Shown here one piece after another: positions 27,859-35,212 of a DNA stretch of 64,000 nt (within the stretch, counting starts at the first letter, position 1; every line of letters starts with the position of its first letter). The translations under genes were made by a program, and so were the position numbers. The notes under the pieces are model-generated. The model had not been told where the DNA came from. It ran no database searches and saw only the letters and a list, made by a program, of their open reading frames with translations. Source of the stretch: Rhodocyclaceae bacterium (GTDB lineage: Bacteria; Pseudomonadota; Gammaproteobacteria; Burkholderiales; Rhodocyclaceae); contig JAVBXY010000036.1 of NCBI GenBank assembly GCA_030824275.1, positions 1 to 64,000 on the forward strand, written 5' to 3'.

Positions 27859-28349
27859 GCTTGCAACTGTCGGCACCGCAACCGCTGACAGCAACGCACC
27901 TGCTCAATGAGTTCGAGTGCGGCGAGGCTTCGCTGGACGAATGGCTCAAGCGCCGTGCGCTGGTCAATCATCTGAGTGGTGCCAGCCGTAGCTTTGTCGT
28001 AGCCGATCCGCGTGGCCGCGTGTTCGGCTACTACGCCATGGCGGTGGGTGCTGTTTCACACAAGGAGGCAACAGGCACAGTTCGCCGCAACATGCCTGAT
28101 CCCATTCCTGTGATGGTATTGGCAAGGCTTGCCGTTGATCGCCAAGCTCAAGGCATTAAGCTCGGCCCTGCCTTGCTGCAAGATGCCGTCAAGCGTGCTC
28201 TGGTTGTTTCACAGAATGCCGGAGTACGTGCGCTCTTGGTTCATGCCTTGAATGAAAAGGCCAAGCAGTTTTACGAGCACTACGGGCTCCAGGCTTCGCC
28301 GCTGCACCCGATGACGCTTATGCTGCGGCTTGATGCGGCGAAGAAATAA
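27855..28349 (+). CDS. GNAT-family toxin (TacT-like tRNA acetyltransferase)
   Basis: 164 residues. GNAT fold with VMVLARLAVDRQAQGIKLGPALLQDAV at about 93-120, which contains the acetyl-CoA pyrophosphate loop, and FYEHYGLQASP near 140, with catalytic tyrosine, as in TacT/AtaT toxins that acetylate aminoacyl-tRNA. Paired with the DUF1778 antitoxin upstream with a 4-base overlap. Length and order are typical. Confidence 0.9.
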   Translation: MSLQLSAPQPLTATHLLNEFECGEASLDEWLKRRALVNHLSGASRSFVVADPRGRVFGYYAMAVGAVSHKEATGTVRRNMPDPIPVMVLARLAVDRQAQGIKLGPALLQDAVKRALVVSQNAGVRALLVHALNEKAKQFYEHYGLQASPLHPMTLMLRLDAAKK

Positions 28350-28355
28350 TCCTAC

Positions 28356-28384
28356 TTGAGTGCTACATAAAGTAGCATTAAAAT
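28356..28384 (+). promoter_or_regulatory. MazEF-type promoter with operator palindrome in the spacer
   Basis: TTGAGT at 28356-28361 and TAAAAT at 28379-28384 have a 17-base spacer. TGCTAC-ATAAA-GTAGCA, a perfect inverted repeat, occupies 28361-28377, inside the spacer. An AbrB-type antitoxin bound there would block RNA polymerase. Confidence 0.75.
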
Positions 28385-28411
28385 AGGACTTTCACTGTAC
28401 AGGAGGTTTCC

Positions 28412-28657
28412 ATGCTTCAGACCCTGCGCAAAGCCGGTGGCTCACTCGTGATGACGGTGCCCAAGGCATTTATTGACCAGAATGGACTTGGTGAAGGCTC
28501 CCAGGTCGAACTCCTTCTCCAGGGGAAAAAGATGACCATTGAGGCGCCAACCCGTCCGCGCTACAAGTTGGCCGACCTGATGGCCGAAATGCCGGAAGGG
28601 TTGCCGCGAGTCGAAGGCTGGGATGAGATGCCCGCTGTTGGACTGGAGAACGGCTGA
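28412..28657 (+). CDS. AbrB/MazE-type antitoxin
   Basis: 81 residues. The N-terminal half is a swapped-hairpin AbrB DNA-binding domain (LRKAGGSLVMTVPKAFIDQNGL, then VELLLQGKKMTIE). The C-terminal half, rich in proline and acidic residues, should wrap around the toxin. It follows AGGAGGTTTCC, a strong ribosome site. Its stop overlaps the MazF start by one base. Confidence 0.88.
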   Translation: MLQTLRKAGGSLVMTVPKAFIDQNGLGEGSQVELLLQGKKMTIEAPTRPRYKLADLMAEMPEGLPRVEGWDEMPAVGLENG

Positions 28658-29004
28658 TGGCATACCTGCCGAACCGGGGTGACATTGTGCATCTCGATTT
28701 CGATCCGTCTTCCGGCCGGGAAATGAAAGGCCCGCACTTTGGCCTTGTGCTGAGCGGCAAGGTCTTCAACCAGCAAGGGCTGGCGATGATTTTCCCGATT
28801 TCCCAAGGCGCTGCGGCAGCCGCTCGTACCTACGGCACGGTGGTCACGCTGATGGGTTCGGGCACAGATACTCAGGGCGCCGTTCATTGCCATCAATTGA
28901 AATCGCTGGACTGGAGGGCGCGAAATGTGCGCCTGAAAGAGACGGTGCCACAGCACATCCTTGATGAGGCACTGGCGAGAGTCGAAGCGATTCTGTTCGA
29001 GTAA
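28657..29004 (+). CDS. mazF: MazF/PemK-family endoribonuclease toxin
   Basis: 115 residues. It starts YLPNRGDIVHLDFDPSSGREMKGPHFGLVLS, the MazF/PemK signature with the catalytic region R7 (NRGDIV) and PISQG, and ends with LDWRARNVRLKETVP. MazF toxins cut single-stranded mRNA at short sequences. The upstream AbrB-like antitoxin and the operator-containing promoter complete the module. Confidence 0.92.
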   Translation: MAYLPNRGDIVHLDFDPSSGREMKGPHFGLVLSGKVFNQQGLAMIFPISQGAAAAARTYGTVVTLMGSGTDTQGAVHCHQLKSLDWRARNVRLKETVPQHILDEALARVEAILFE

Positions 29005-29008
29005 AAGC

Positions 29009-29275
29009 ATGGCATCGGACAAAGACCTCGCCGAATGGGCTGCCCTCTTCCTCCAGAACTACCAGGAGGAAGAAGCGACGCCCGATCAACAGTACGCCGG
29101 CCTCACGCCGGCGGCAGGCGATCTGCTCCGCTCGGTGGACGCTGGCGGCGTCCCTGCCTTCATGACCGCCCATCTGCGTCAGATCGCCGAGGATAACGGG
29201 CTAAAAGTCGGCGCTGGCGATACGCCGAACGATGTCATTGCGGCATTGAGAGGCAAGCTTCAGGCACCGTCCTGA
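29009..29275 (+). CDS. Small protein of unknown function
   Basis: 88 residues, acidic and helical, starting MASDKDLAEWAALFLQNYQEEEATP. No domain recognised. It starts 4 bases after mazF, so it may be cotranscribed. Residues about 65-73 (LKVGAGDTP) are encoded by a near-perfect copy of the 25-bp repeat. A truncated duplicate of its first codons lies at 27433. It may be the resident gene next to which the toxin-antitoxin modules were inserted. Confidence 0.6.
   Translation: MASDKDLAEWAALFLQNYQEEEATPDQQYAGLTPAAGDLLRSVDAGGVPAFMTAHLRQIAEDNGLKVGAGDTPNDVIAALRGKLQAPS
29203..29227 (+). repeat. 25-bp dispersed element, copy 6
   Basis: Matches 24 of 25 positions. Near the 3' end of the small gene at 29009, read as KVGAGDTP. 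Confidence 0.88.
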
Positions 29276-29398
29276 CGGCAATTTTTGCCGCTTTGAAAAT
29301 ATAGAGGTCCGGGCATTTCGTGCCAGAGCCCATTCCATGCGGTCTCGCGAAATGCGGTGTGTTTCTTGCGTATATATGGGCATACGGCAGGAGGCCCC

Positions 29399-30364
29399 AT
29401 GTCCATTAATGCAATAGGTACCAGCAGTCCAGGCTTGACAGCGAACCGGAGCGAATTTACCAACACTCTGGCGCTGCGCGTTGCCGACATCAAGTCGCAG
29501 ACCTTTGGTTCGCTGATGAGCCTGGCCTTCGGCGGCAGCGATGCGAGCAACAAGGCCGGCGGCAGTGGAAGTTCATCCGGCATCGATGCCCTTTTCGCCG
29601 ACCGGAATTCGGCCAACGATCTGCTTTCCGCCCTCACTGGCAGCAGCAGCGTCGGCGGCAACGGGCTCTCGATCAGCGGCCGGAATACGGCGCTGTACGA
29701 CCCGGAATCGGCCTACAAGATGATGACCGAGATCAACAACAAGGACGTCACCTACAAGGCCCAGTTTTCGGAACTGAGCCAGATGCAGTCCTGGCTGACC
29801 GACATGCAGAAGTCCGGCGATGGCTTCGCCAAGCTCGACGCGAGCACCGACGATGCGGCGATCAAGCAGCAGCTTCAGGCATTTGCGGATCAATACAACG
29901 ACTGGACCCGCCGCTTCGACGCCGACATGCAGCGCGGCGGCCTGCTGGCCGATACCCAGGCGGCCAAGGTGGCACGTTACGAGCTGGAGCAGAGCATCAA
30001 GAACATTTTCCATGGCGCCACGGATGGCCTGCGTGGCCTGCAAGACCTGGGCTTCAGCATCGACCCACACACCGGCCTGGCATCGCTCGACACCGCCAAG
30101 CTCGACAGTGCATTGAGCAACAACAAATCGGGTGTCGTCGGTACCTTGCAGGAATTCGGTCTCAACTTCGCCAAGTCGGCCGAGTTGCTCAACGCTGCTG
30201 ACAACTTCATCCCCCGGCAGCTCGGCAATCTGGATCGTGTCATCGATTACATCGAGGACAACAAGGCCTCGCTCCAGGCCGAATTCGGCCTCGGCGATGC
30301 CGCCAAACCTACGGATCAGATCGCCAAGGCGCTGGCAGCCTACAATCAGGCTCATCGCATCTAG
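29399..30364 (+). CDS. FliD-like C-terminal domain protein
   Basis: 321 residues. The first 95 are low complexity, rich in serine, glycine and alanine. The second half resembles the FliD (flagellar hook-associated protein 2) C-terminal region: LRGLQDLGFSIDPHTGLASLD, LDSALSNN, and a terminal helix VIDYIEDNKASLQ. The FliD N-terminal domain is missing and no flagellar genes are nearby. There is no signal peptide, as expected of a flagellar-type exported protein. Start follows CAGGAGGCCCC. Possibly a paralogue that decorates the flagellum or is an unrelated adhesin. Confidence 0.6.
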   Translation: MSINAIGTSSPGLTANRSEFTNTLALRVADIKSQTFGSLMSLAFGGSDASNKAGGSGSSSGIDALFADRNSANDLLSALTGSSSVGGNGLSISGRNTALYDPESAYKMMTEINNKDVTYKAQFSELSQMQSWLTDMQKSGDGFAKLDASTDDAAIKQQLQAFADQYNDWTRRFDADMQRGGLLADTQAAKVARYELEQSIKNIFHGATDGLRGLQDLGFSIDPHTGLASLDTAKLDSALSNNKSGVVGTLQEFGLNFAKSAELLNAADNFIPRQLGNLDRVIDYIEDNKASLQAEFGLGDAAKPTDQIAKALAAYNQAHRI

Positions 30365-30390
30365 CGCAACGACTCCGAAAGCCCCATCGC

Positions 30391-32292
30391 ATGAATCGAC
30401 GTTCCAGCCATGACAAGAACGCCGCTCCAGAAAAACAGGCCGTCCTGGCGCTAGCCGGCATCGAGCGCCTGCGCCGTTCGGCCCTCGACCTCGAACACGA
30501 ATACGCCCTCGACATCGACGATCTGGCACCGGAACACCGGGCCAGCGCCGCCAATCTGCTGCACTACCTGGCGGTGCGCCACCATGACATCCGCGACTTG
30601 CAGGGCCTGCTCGCCCGCCTCGGCCTGAGTTCCCTGGGGCGCATGGAGTCCCACACCATGGCGGCGCTGAACGTCGTCAGCGCCATACTCCATCAGTTGC
30701 TCAAGGAGGCCCCCAAGGACAAGGGCCATCACCACGCCGCCATCGGTTTCGACGAGGGCGACGCCATCCTCGCCCGCAACGCCGACCGCATTCTCGGGCC
30801 GACGTCGCTGGAGCAGAAGGCCCGCATCATGGTCACCATGCCCGGCGAGGCCGCCGACGATCCGCAACTGGTGCAGCAGTTGATGGAGCATGGCATGAGC
30901 ATCATGCGCATCAACTGCGCCCACGATTCCCCCGCCGAGTGGCTGCGCATGATCCGCCATCTGCGCAGCGCAGAAAAATCCCTCGGCCGCCGCTGCCTTG
31001 TCTCCTTCGATCTCGCCGGCCCCAAGCTGCGTACCGGCCCTGTCCAGACCGGCACGCCGGTGGCGCGCTGGAAGCCGGCCAAGGATGAACTGGGCCGCAT
31101 GAAAAACCCAGCCCGCATCCTGCTCGTCGCCGATACCGCCACGCCACCGCTCGCAGGCGCCATCCCCGTACGCGGTGATCTGCCGCTGGTCGCTGCCGTC
31201 GGTGATCGCATCCGCTTCACCGACGCACGCGGTCGCCGTCGCATCGTCGAGGTCGTGGACAAGATCGAACAGGGCTGTGTCTGCCACGCCAAGGCCACCG
31301 CCTATGTCACGCCGGGCACCTCGCTGTCACTGATGCGCGACCGTAAAGTCCGGGCCAAGGCGCCGCTGGCCGACTTCGCCGGTGCGCCGCAGTACGTGGT
31401 GCTCAAAGCCGGTGATAGCCTCGACCTCATGCTCGATGACGGCCCCGGCCGCGCTGCTGTGCTGGGCGACCAGGGCGAGGTGCTCGCCCCCGCCGTGCTG
31501 ACCTGCGACCTGGCCGAAGTCTTCCGCAGCGTATTGCCCGGTGAGCGCATCTTCTTCGACGACGGCAAGATCGGCGGCGTGATCCGCGAAGTCGCGCCCG
31601 GCCGTCTGCTGATCGACATCGTCAGCGTCGTCGGCGGCCAGGCCAAGCTGCGCGACGAGAAGGGCATCAACCTGCCCGACAGCCGCCTCGTGCTGCCAGC
31701 CCTGAGCGAGAAGGATCTGGCCGATCTGGCCTTCGCCGTCCAGCATGCCGACATGCTGGCCATGTCCTTCGTCCAGCGCCCCGAGGACATCGAGCAGTTG
31801 ATCGCCGAACTCGACCGGCACGATGCCCGCGAGGTCGGCATCGTGCTGAAGATCGAAACCGCGCAGGCCTTCGCCGAACTGCCGGCCCTGCTGCTGGCGG
31901 CCATGAAACACTATCCCGTTGCCGTCATGGTGGCGCGCGGCGATCTTGGCGTCGAGGTCGGCTTCGAGCGCCTGTCCGAAGTGCAGGAAGAAATCCTCTG
32001 GCTCTGCGAAGCCGCCCACGTCCCGGTAATCTGGGCCACGCAGGTACTCGAATCGCTGGCCAAGGGCGGCATGCCCTCGCGGGCCGAGGTGACGGATGCC
32101 GCCATGAGTGGCCGCGCCGAATGCGTGATGCTCAACAAGGGCCCCTACATCACCCAGACCCTGGCCTTCCTCGCCAATGTGCTGGGCCGCATGGCGGCTC
32201 ATCAGCAGAAGAAGACTGCCATGCTGCGGCGTCTGGAGGTCTCCCACCTGCACAAGAAGTCCAAGGAGAAAAAGGGGCACAAATCGGGCTGA
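30391..32292 (+). CDS. Atypical long pyruvate kinase
   Basis: 633 residues against about 470 for standard pyruvate kinase. Residues 1-135 are a helical extension not found in PykF or PykA. The barrel starts at ARIMVTMPG, with MSIMRINCAH, FDLAGPKLRTG, KGINLPD, KIETAQA, ARGDLGVEVGFE and WATQVLESLAKGG in the normal order, so catalysis is plausible. The usual SGETA signature is replaced by MLNKGPYITQT and there is no C-terminal allosteric domain. The tail is lysine-rich. It starts 26 bases after the FliD-like gene. It may be a second pyruvate kinase. Confidence 0.8.
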   Translation: MNRRSSHDKNAAPEKQAVLALAGIERLRRSALDLEHEYALDIDDLAPEHRASAANLLHYLAVRHHDIRDLQGLLARLGLSSLGRMESHTMAALNVVSAILHQLLKEAPKDKGHHHAAIGFDEGDAILARNADRILGPTSLEQKARIMVTMPGEAADDPQLVQQLMEHGMSIMRINCAHDSPAEWLRMIRHLRSAEKSLGRRCLVSFDLAGPKLRTGPVQTGTPVARWKPAKDELGRMKNPARILLVADTATPPLAGAIPVRGDLPLVAAVGDRIRFTDARGRRRIVEVVDKIEQGCVCHAKATAYVTPGTSLSLMRDRKVRAKAPLADFAGAPQYVVLKAGDSLDLMLDDGPGRAAVLGDQGEVLAPAVLTCDLAEVFRSVLPGERIFFDDGKIGGVIREVAPGRLLIDIVSVVGGQAKLRDEKGINLPDSRLVLPALSEKDLADLAFAVQHADMLAMSFVQRPEDIEQLIAELDRHDAREVGIVLKIETAQAFAELPALLLAAMKHYPVAVMVARGDLGVEVGFERLSEVQEEILWLCEAAHVPVIWATQVLESLAKGGMPSRAEVTDAAMSGRAECVMLNKGPYITQTLAFLANVLGRMAAHQQKKTAMLRRLEVSHLHKKSKEKKGHKSG

Positions 32293-32303
32293 GGAAAAAT
32301 TAG

Positions 32304-32331
32304 TTGCAGTTACAATTATTGCAGCTACAAT
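32304..32331 (+). promoter_or_regulatory. MarR promoter with duplicated TTG-N6-CAA operator
   Basis: TTGCAGTTACAA at 32304-32315 and TTGCAGCTACAA at 32319-32330 are 15 bases apart. They overlap a promoter with TTGCAG at 32304 and TACAAT at 32326 (16-base spacer). The layout fits autorepression by the MarR protein that starts at 32338. The transcript leader would be very short. Confidence 0.65.
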
Positions 32332-32337
32332 GCTTCC

Positions 32338-32796
32338 ATGAGCCCGACGACACTCCCCTCCCAGCCCAAGGGCTGCACCAACTTCAAGACCCGCCAGTTC
32401 GGTCGCCTGCTGTCGCGGCACTACGACGCGGAAATGGCCAAGGTCGGCCTCAAGACCACCCAGTATTCGCTGCTCACCCACGTCCTGCGCCTGGGCCCCA
32501 TCGCCCCCGGCGAACTGGCCCGCCGCATGGGCCTCGACGCCTCGACCCTGACGCGCAATCTGCAACCGCTCATCACCAACGGCTGGCTGCAACAGGAAGC
32601 TGGTGCCGATGCCCGCAGCCGCAGCGTCGTCATCACCGCCGCAGGCCGCGACAAGCAGGTCGAGGCCCAGCGTCGCTGGAAAGCCGCCCAGCAAACCATC
32701 AACGCCACCCTCGGCGCCGACCGAGTCGCCGCCCTCCATGCCCTGCTCGACGAGTGCATGGCCGAGCTGCAAAAGGACGAGGTGGAAACAGCATGA
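32338..32796 (+). CDS. MarR-family transcriptional regulator
   Basis: 152 residues. Winged helix with LARRMGLDASTLTRNLQPLITNGWLQQ as the recognition region and DARSRSVVITAAGRD as the wing. The first 20 residues include a cysteine. Overlap ATGA with the MATE gene downstream, so the pair is an efflux operon and its regulator. Repeated TTG-N6-CAA sites upstream are the likely operator. Confidence 0.9.
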   Translation: MSPTTLPSQPKGCTNFKTRQFGRLLSRHYDAEMAKVGLKTTQYSLLTHVLRLGPIAPGELARRMGLDASTLTRNLQPLITNGWLQQEAGADARSRSVVITAAGRDKQVEAQRRWKAAQQTINATLGADRVAALHALLDECMAELQKDEVETA

Positions 32797-34154
32797 GCGC
32801 CGCCCTCCTCGCCAGCCGCACCCAGGCCATGCTGCACGCGCCGCTGCTGCCGACCCTGTTCCGCCTCGCTACGCCCAACGTCATCGGCCTCTTCATCGCC
32901 ACCATCGCCATCGGCTACGACGGCTACATCCTCGGCCGCCTCGGCGCCGACGCCCTCGCCGGCGTTGCCCTGGTGCTGCCCCTGGCCATGTTGCAGATGC
33001 AGATGTCCGCCGGCGGTATCGGCGGCGCCGTCACGGCGGCCGTCGCCCGCGCCCTCGGCGGCGGTCATCGCGAGGATGCCAATCGTCTCGCCTGGCACGC
33101 CCTGTTGATTGCCGCCGCTCTGGCGCTGGTCTTCACCATCGCCCTGCTCGGCCTCGGCCCCGCGCTCTACGCCGCCATGGGTGGCAAAGGCGCTGCGCTC
33201 GACGCGGCCCTTGCCTACTCCACGATCATCTTCGGCGGCGCCGCATCGGTCTGGTTCGCCAACGTCCTCGGCGCCATTGTGCGCGGCAGCGGCAACATGC
33301 TGCTGCCTTCACTGATGATCAGCGTCGGCGCCATCAGCCACCTGTTCCTCTGTCCGCTGCTGGTCTTCGGCTGGGGGCCGGTGCCCGCCCTCGGCGTCAC
33401 CGGCGCCGCGATCAGCACCGTCGCCACCAACCTGCTTGCCGCCGCCGTCATGGCGGCGCATCTGCTCAAGCACGACGGCCCCGTCAGCCTGCGCGGGCTG
33501 AACCTGGGTCTACGACCGGACCTGCTGCACGCCATCCTGCGCGTCGGCGCCCCGGCCTCCCTGAGCCCTGTCCTCAGCAACGGCTCCATCGCTGCCGCCA
33601 CCGCCCTGATCGGCAGTTTCGGCACAGCGGCCCTGGCCGGCTACGGCGTCGCTGCCCGCCTCGAATACATCATGGTGCCCATCGCCTTCGGTTTCGGCAC
33701 AGCGCTCACCGCCCTCGTCGCCACCAACATGGGCGCCGGCCAGCACGCCCGCGCCCTGCGCGCCACCTGGCATGGCGGCCTTGTCGTCACCGCCATCACC
33801 GGCAGTATCGGCATCCTCGTCGCCATCGCCCCCGAGCTATGGATGGACCGCTTCACCAGCGATCCCGCCGTGCGCGAGATCGGCGCCACCTATCTGCGCA
33901 TCGTCGGCGCCAGCTACAGCCTCTTCGGTCTCGGCCTCGCCCTGTTCTTCGCCTCCCAGGGCGCGGGCCGCATGTTCTGGCCGCTGGCCGGCAGCACGGC
34001 GCGGCTTGCCGTGGTCGGCATCGGCGGCTGGTTCGCGGTGCATGTATTCGATATCTCGGCCGCCGGCTACTTCGTCTTCATCGCCGTCAGCTTCGCCGTT
34101 TATGCCAGCATGATTGCTGGCGCCATACGGCTGGGCGCCTGGGCACGGCACTAA
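32793..34154 (+). CDS. MATE-family efflux transporter
   Basis: 453 residues with about 12 membrane segments in two related halves. ALLPTLFRLATPNVIG at the start and ASQGAGRMFWPLAGSTARL near residue 390 match MATE/DinF-type multidrug and metabolite exporters driven by ion gradients. Its stop codon overlaps the first bases of a 25-bp repeat copy. Likely induced when the MarR ligand is present. Confidence 0.9.
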   Translation: MSAALLASRTQAMLHAPLLPTLFRLATPNVIGLFIATIAIGYDGYILGRLGADALAGVALVLPLAMLQMQMSAGGIGGAVTAAVARALGGGHREDANRLAWHALLIAAALALVFTIALLGLGPALYAAMGGKGAALDAALAYSTIIFGGAASVWFANVLGAIVRGSGNMLLPSLMISVGAISHLFLCPLLVFGWGPVPALGVTGAAISTVATNLLAAAVMAAHLLKHDGPVSLRGLNLGLRPDLLHAILRVGAPASLSPVLSNGSIAAATALIGSFGTAALAGYGVAARLEYIMVPIAFGFGTALTALVATNMGAGQHARALRATWHGGLVVTAITGSIGILVAIAPELWMDRFTSDPAVREIGATYLRIVGASYSLFGLGLALFFASQGAGRMFWPLAGSTARLAVVGIGGWFAVHVFDISAAGYFVFIAVSFAVYASMIAGAIRLGAWARH

Positions 34155-34177
34155 AAGTCGGCGCTGGCGGTACGGCA
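34153..34177 (+). repeat. 25-bp dispersed element, copy 7
   Basis: Matches 23 of 25 positions. Begins on the stop codon of the MATE gene; otherwise intergenic. Confidence 0.85.
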
Positions 34178-34180
34178 GAT

Positions 34181-34744
34181 TCAGCTTCGTCGATGACAGC
34201 GAAACACGTTTTCGCTGTCGTGGAAGAAATCGCACTGTTTGTCCAAGGCTTCCTTCAGTCGCTTGCGCGCGCGATGAGTGCGTATTTTCACCGTCGCCAC
34301 CGAGGCGCCGCAGATCTCGGCGATCTGCACCGCCGACAGCCCCTCCAGGTCGTGCAGAACGACCGCAGCCCGATAGTCCTCCGGCAGGCTGTCGATGACC
34401 TGCCGGATGCAGGTGTTCATTTCATCGACGACGAGTTGTTCGTCGATCAGGCGTGCCGGGTCGGGCACTTCGTCGGCCTCTTCGACATCAACGATGCCCA
34501 GGCGCCGGCCGGGACTGCGGAAGTGGTCCGCCGCCACCCGTGTGGCAATCGCGAAAGCCCAGGTCTTGGGCGATGAGCGGCCTTCGAACTCGGGCAGGCC
34601 CTTCGCCATGCGGATCAGCGTCTCCTGCAACAGGTCATCCGCCGTGGCCGGATCACCGACATAGCGACGCAGATAGCGGGACAGCAACGGCGACAACTCG
34701 GCCGCCAGACGCTCAAAGGACTGCGGCTCCACGGATACATCCAC
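34181..34744 (-). CDS. ECF-type RNA polymerase sigma factor
   Basis: 187 residues from a GTG start at 34744, chosen because AGGAGA lies 6 bases ahead. Region 2 includes YVGDPATADDLLQETLIRMAKG, region 4 includes SLPEDYRAAVVLHDLEGLSAVQIAEICGASVATVKIRTHRARKRLK. No anti-sigma gene is adjacent. It is divergent from a carboxymuconolactone-decarboxylase-like gene, a known neighbourhood for some ECF groups, although the C-terminal SnoaL-like extension of ECF41 is absent here. An upstream ATG at about 34782 would add 13 residues. Confidence 0.88.
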   Translation of the reverse strand: MDVSVEPQSFERLAAELSPLLSRYLRRYVGDPATADDLLQETLIRMAKGLPEFEGRSSPKTWAFAIATRVAADHFRSPGRRLGIVDVEEADEVPDPARLIDEQLVVDEMNTCIRQVIDSLPEDYRAAVVLHDLEGLSAVQIAEICGASVATVKIRTHRARKRLKEALDKQCDFFHDSENVFRCHRRS

Positions 34745-34837
34745 TCCGATTCTCCTGAAACGATCTAGCGCCCCGCGCATGCGAGGCGACCTCTTGCCGC
34801 GTAGACGGCCACCGGACGGAAAAGGATACATGTATCC
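34733..34837. promoter_or_regulatory. Palindromic GGATACA sites between divergent sigma factor and CMD genes
   Basis: GGATACATGTATCC at 34824-34837 is a perfect 14-base palindrome midway between the two genes. A second GGATACATCC lies at 34733-34742, on the sigma factor start codon. They may bind one dimeric regulator. Confidence 0.5.
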
Positions 34838-34922
34838 CTTCCACCGCTCCTTGCGTCCAAGCAGACAGGGGACGAAACCTGCATGTCGCAGCGGCGCTCC
34901 CCGATCACGAAAAGGAGAAATC

Positions 34923-35207
34923 ATGCGTGTCTTGACCCCCTGGGATATCGAACTGGTGGCCCTCGGCGCCGCCACGGGCAGCAACTGCATTCCCTGCATC
35001 GAACACCACATCGGCGCCGCCCGCGAAGCCGGGCTACCGGACGAACTGATCCATGCCGCCATCGATATCGCTGAAAAAGTACGCCAGATGGCTGGGCAGA
35101 AACTGAGCGATGCCGCCCTGCGCAGTCTGGAAGCAGCGGCAAGGCCCGCCCAGGACTGCGGCTGCGCCAGCATCGGCATGGGCGCCGCCGCCCGGACCTG
35201 CTGCTGA
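34923..35207 (+). CDS. Carboxymuconolactone decarboxylase/AhpD-like protein
   Basis: 94 residues. The CMD core has the CxxC pair in NCIPCIEHHIGAAREAG, with the downstream histidine of AhpD-type peroxidase adaptors, so a redox role is more likely than decarboxylation. The C terminus carries extra cysteines (CGCAS, TCC). The start follows AAAGGAGAAATC. It is divergent from an ECF sigma factor and is its likely target. An MFS gene follows after 5 bases. Confidence 0.85.
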   Translation: MRVLTPWDIELVALGAATGSNCIPCIEHHIGAAREAGLPDELIHAAIDIAEKVRQMAGQKLSDAALRSLEAAARPAQDCGCASIGMGAAARTCC

Positions 35208-35212
35208 CGGCG

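Noticed and set aside
26836-29275. Insertion sequence or integron
   Set aside because: No transposase, integrase, terminal inverted repeats or attC-like sites were seen around the toxin-antitoxin modules.
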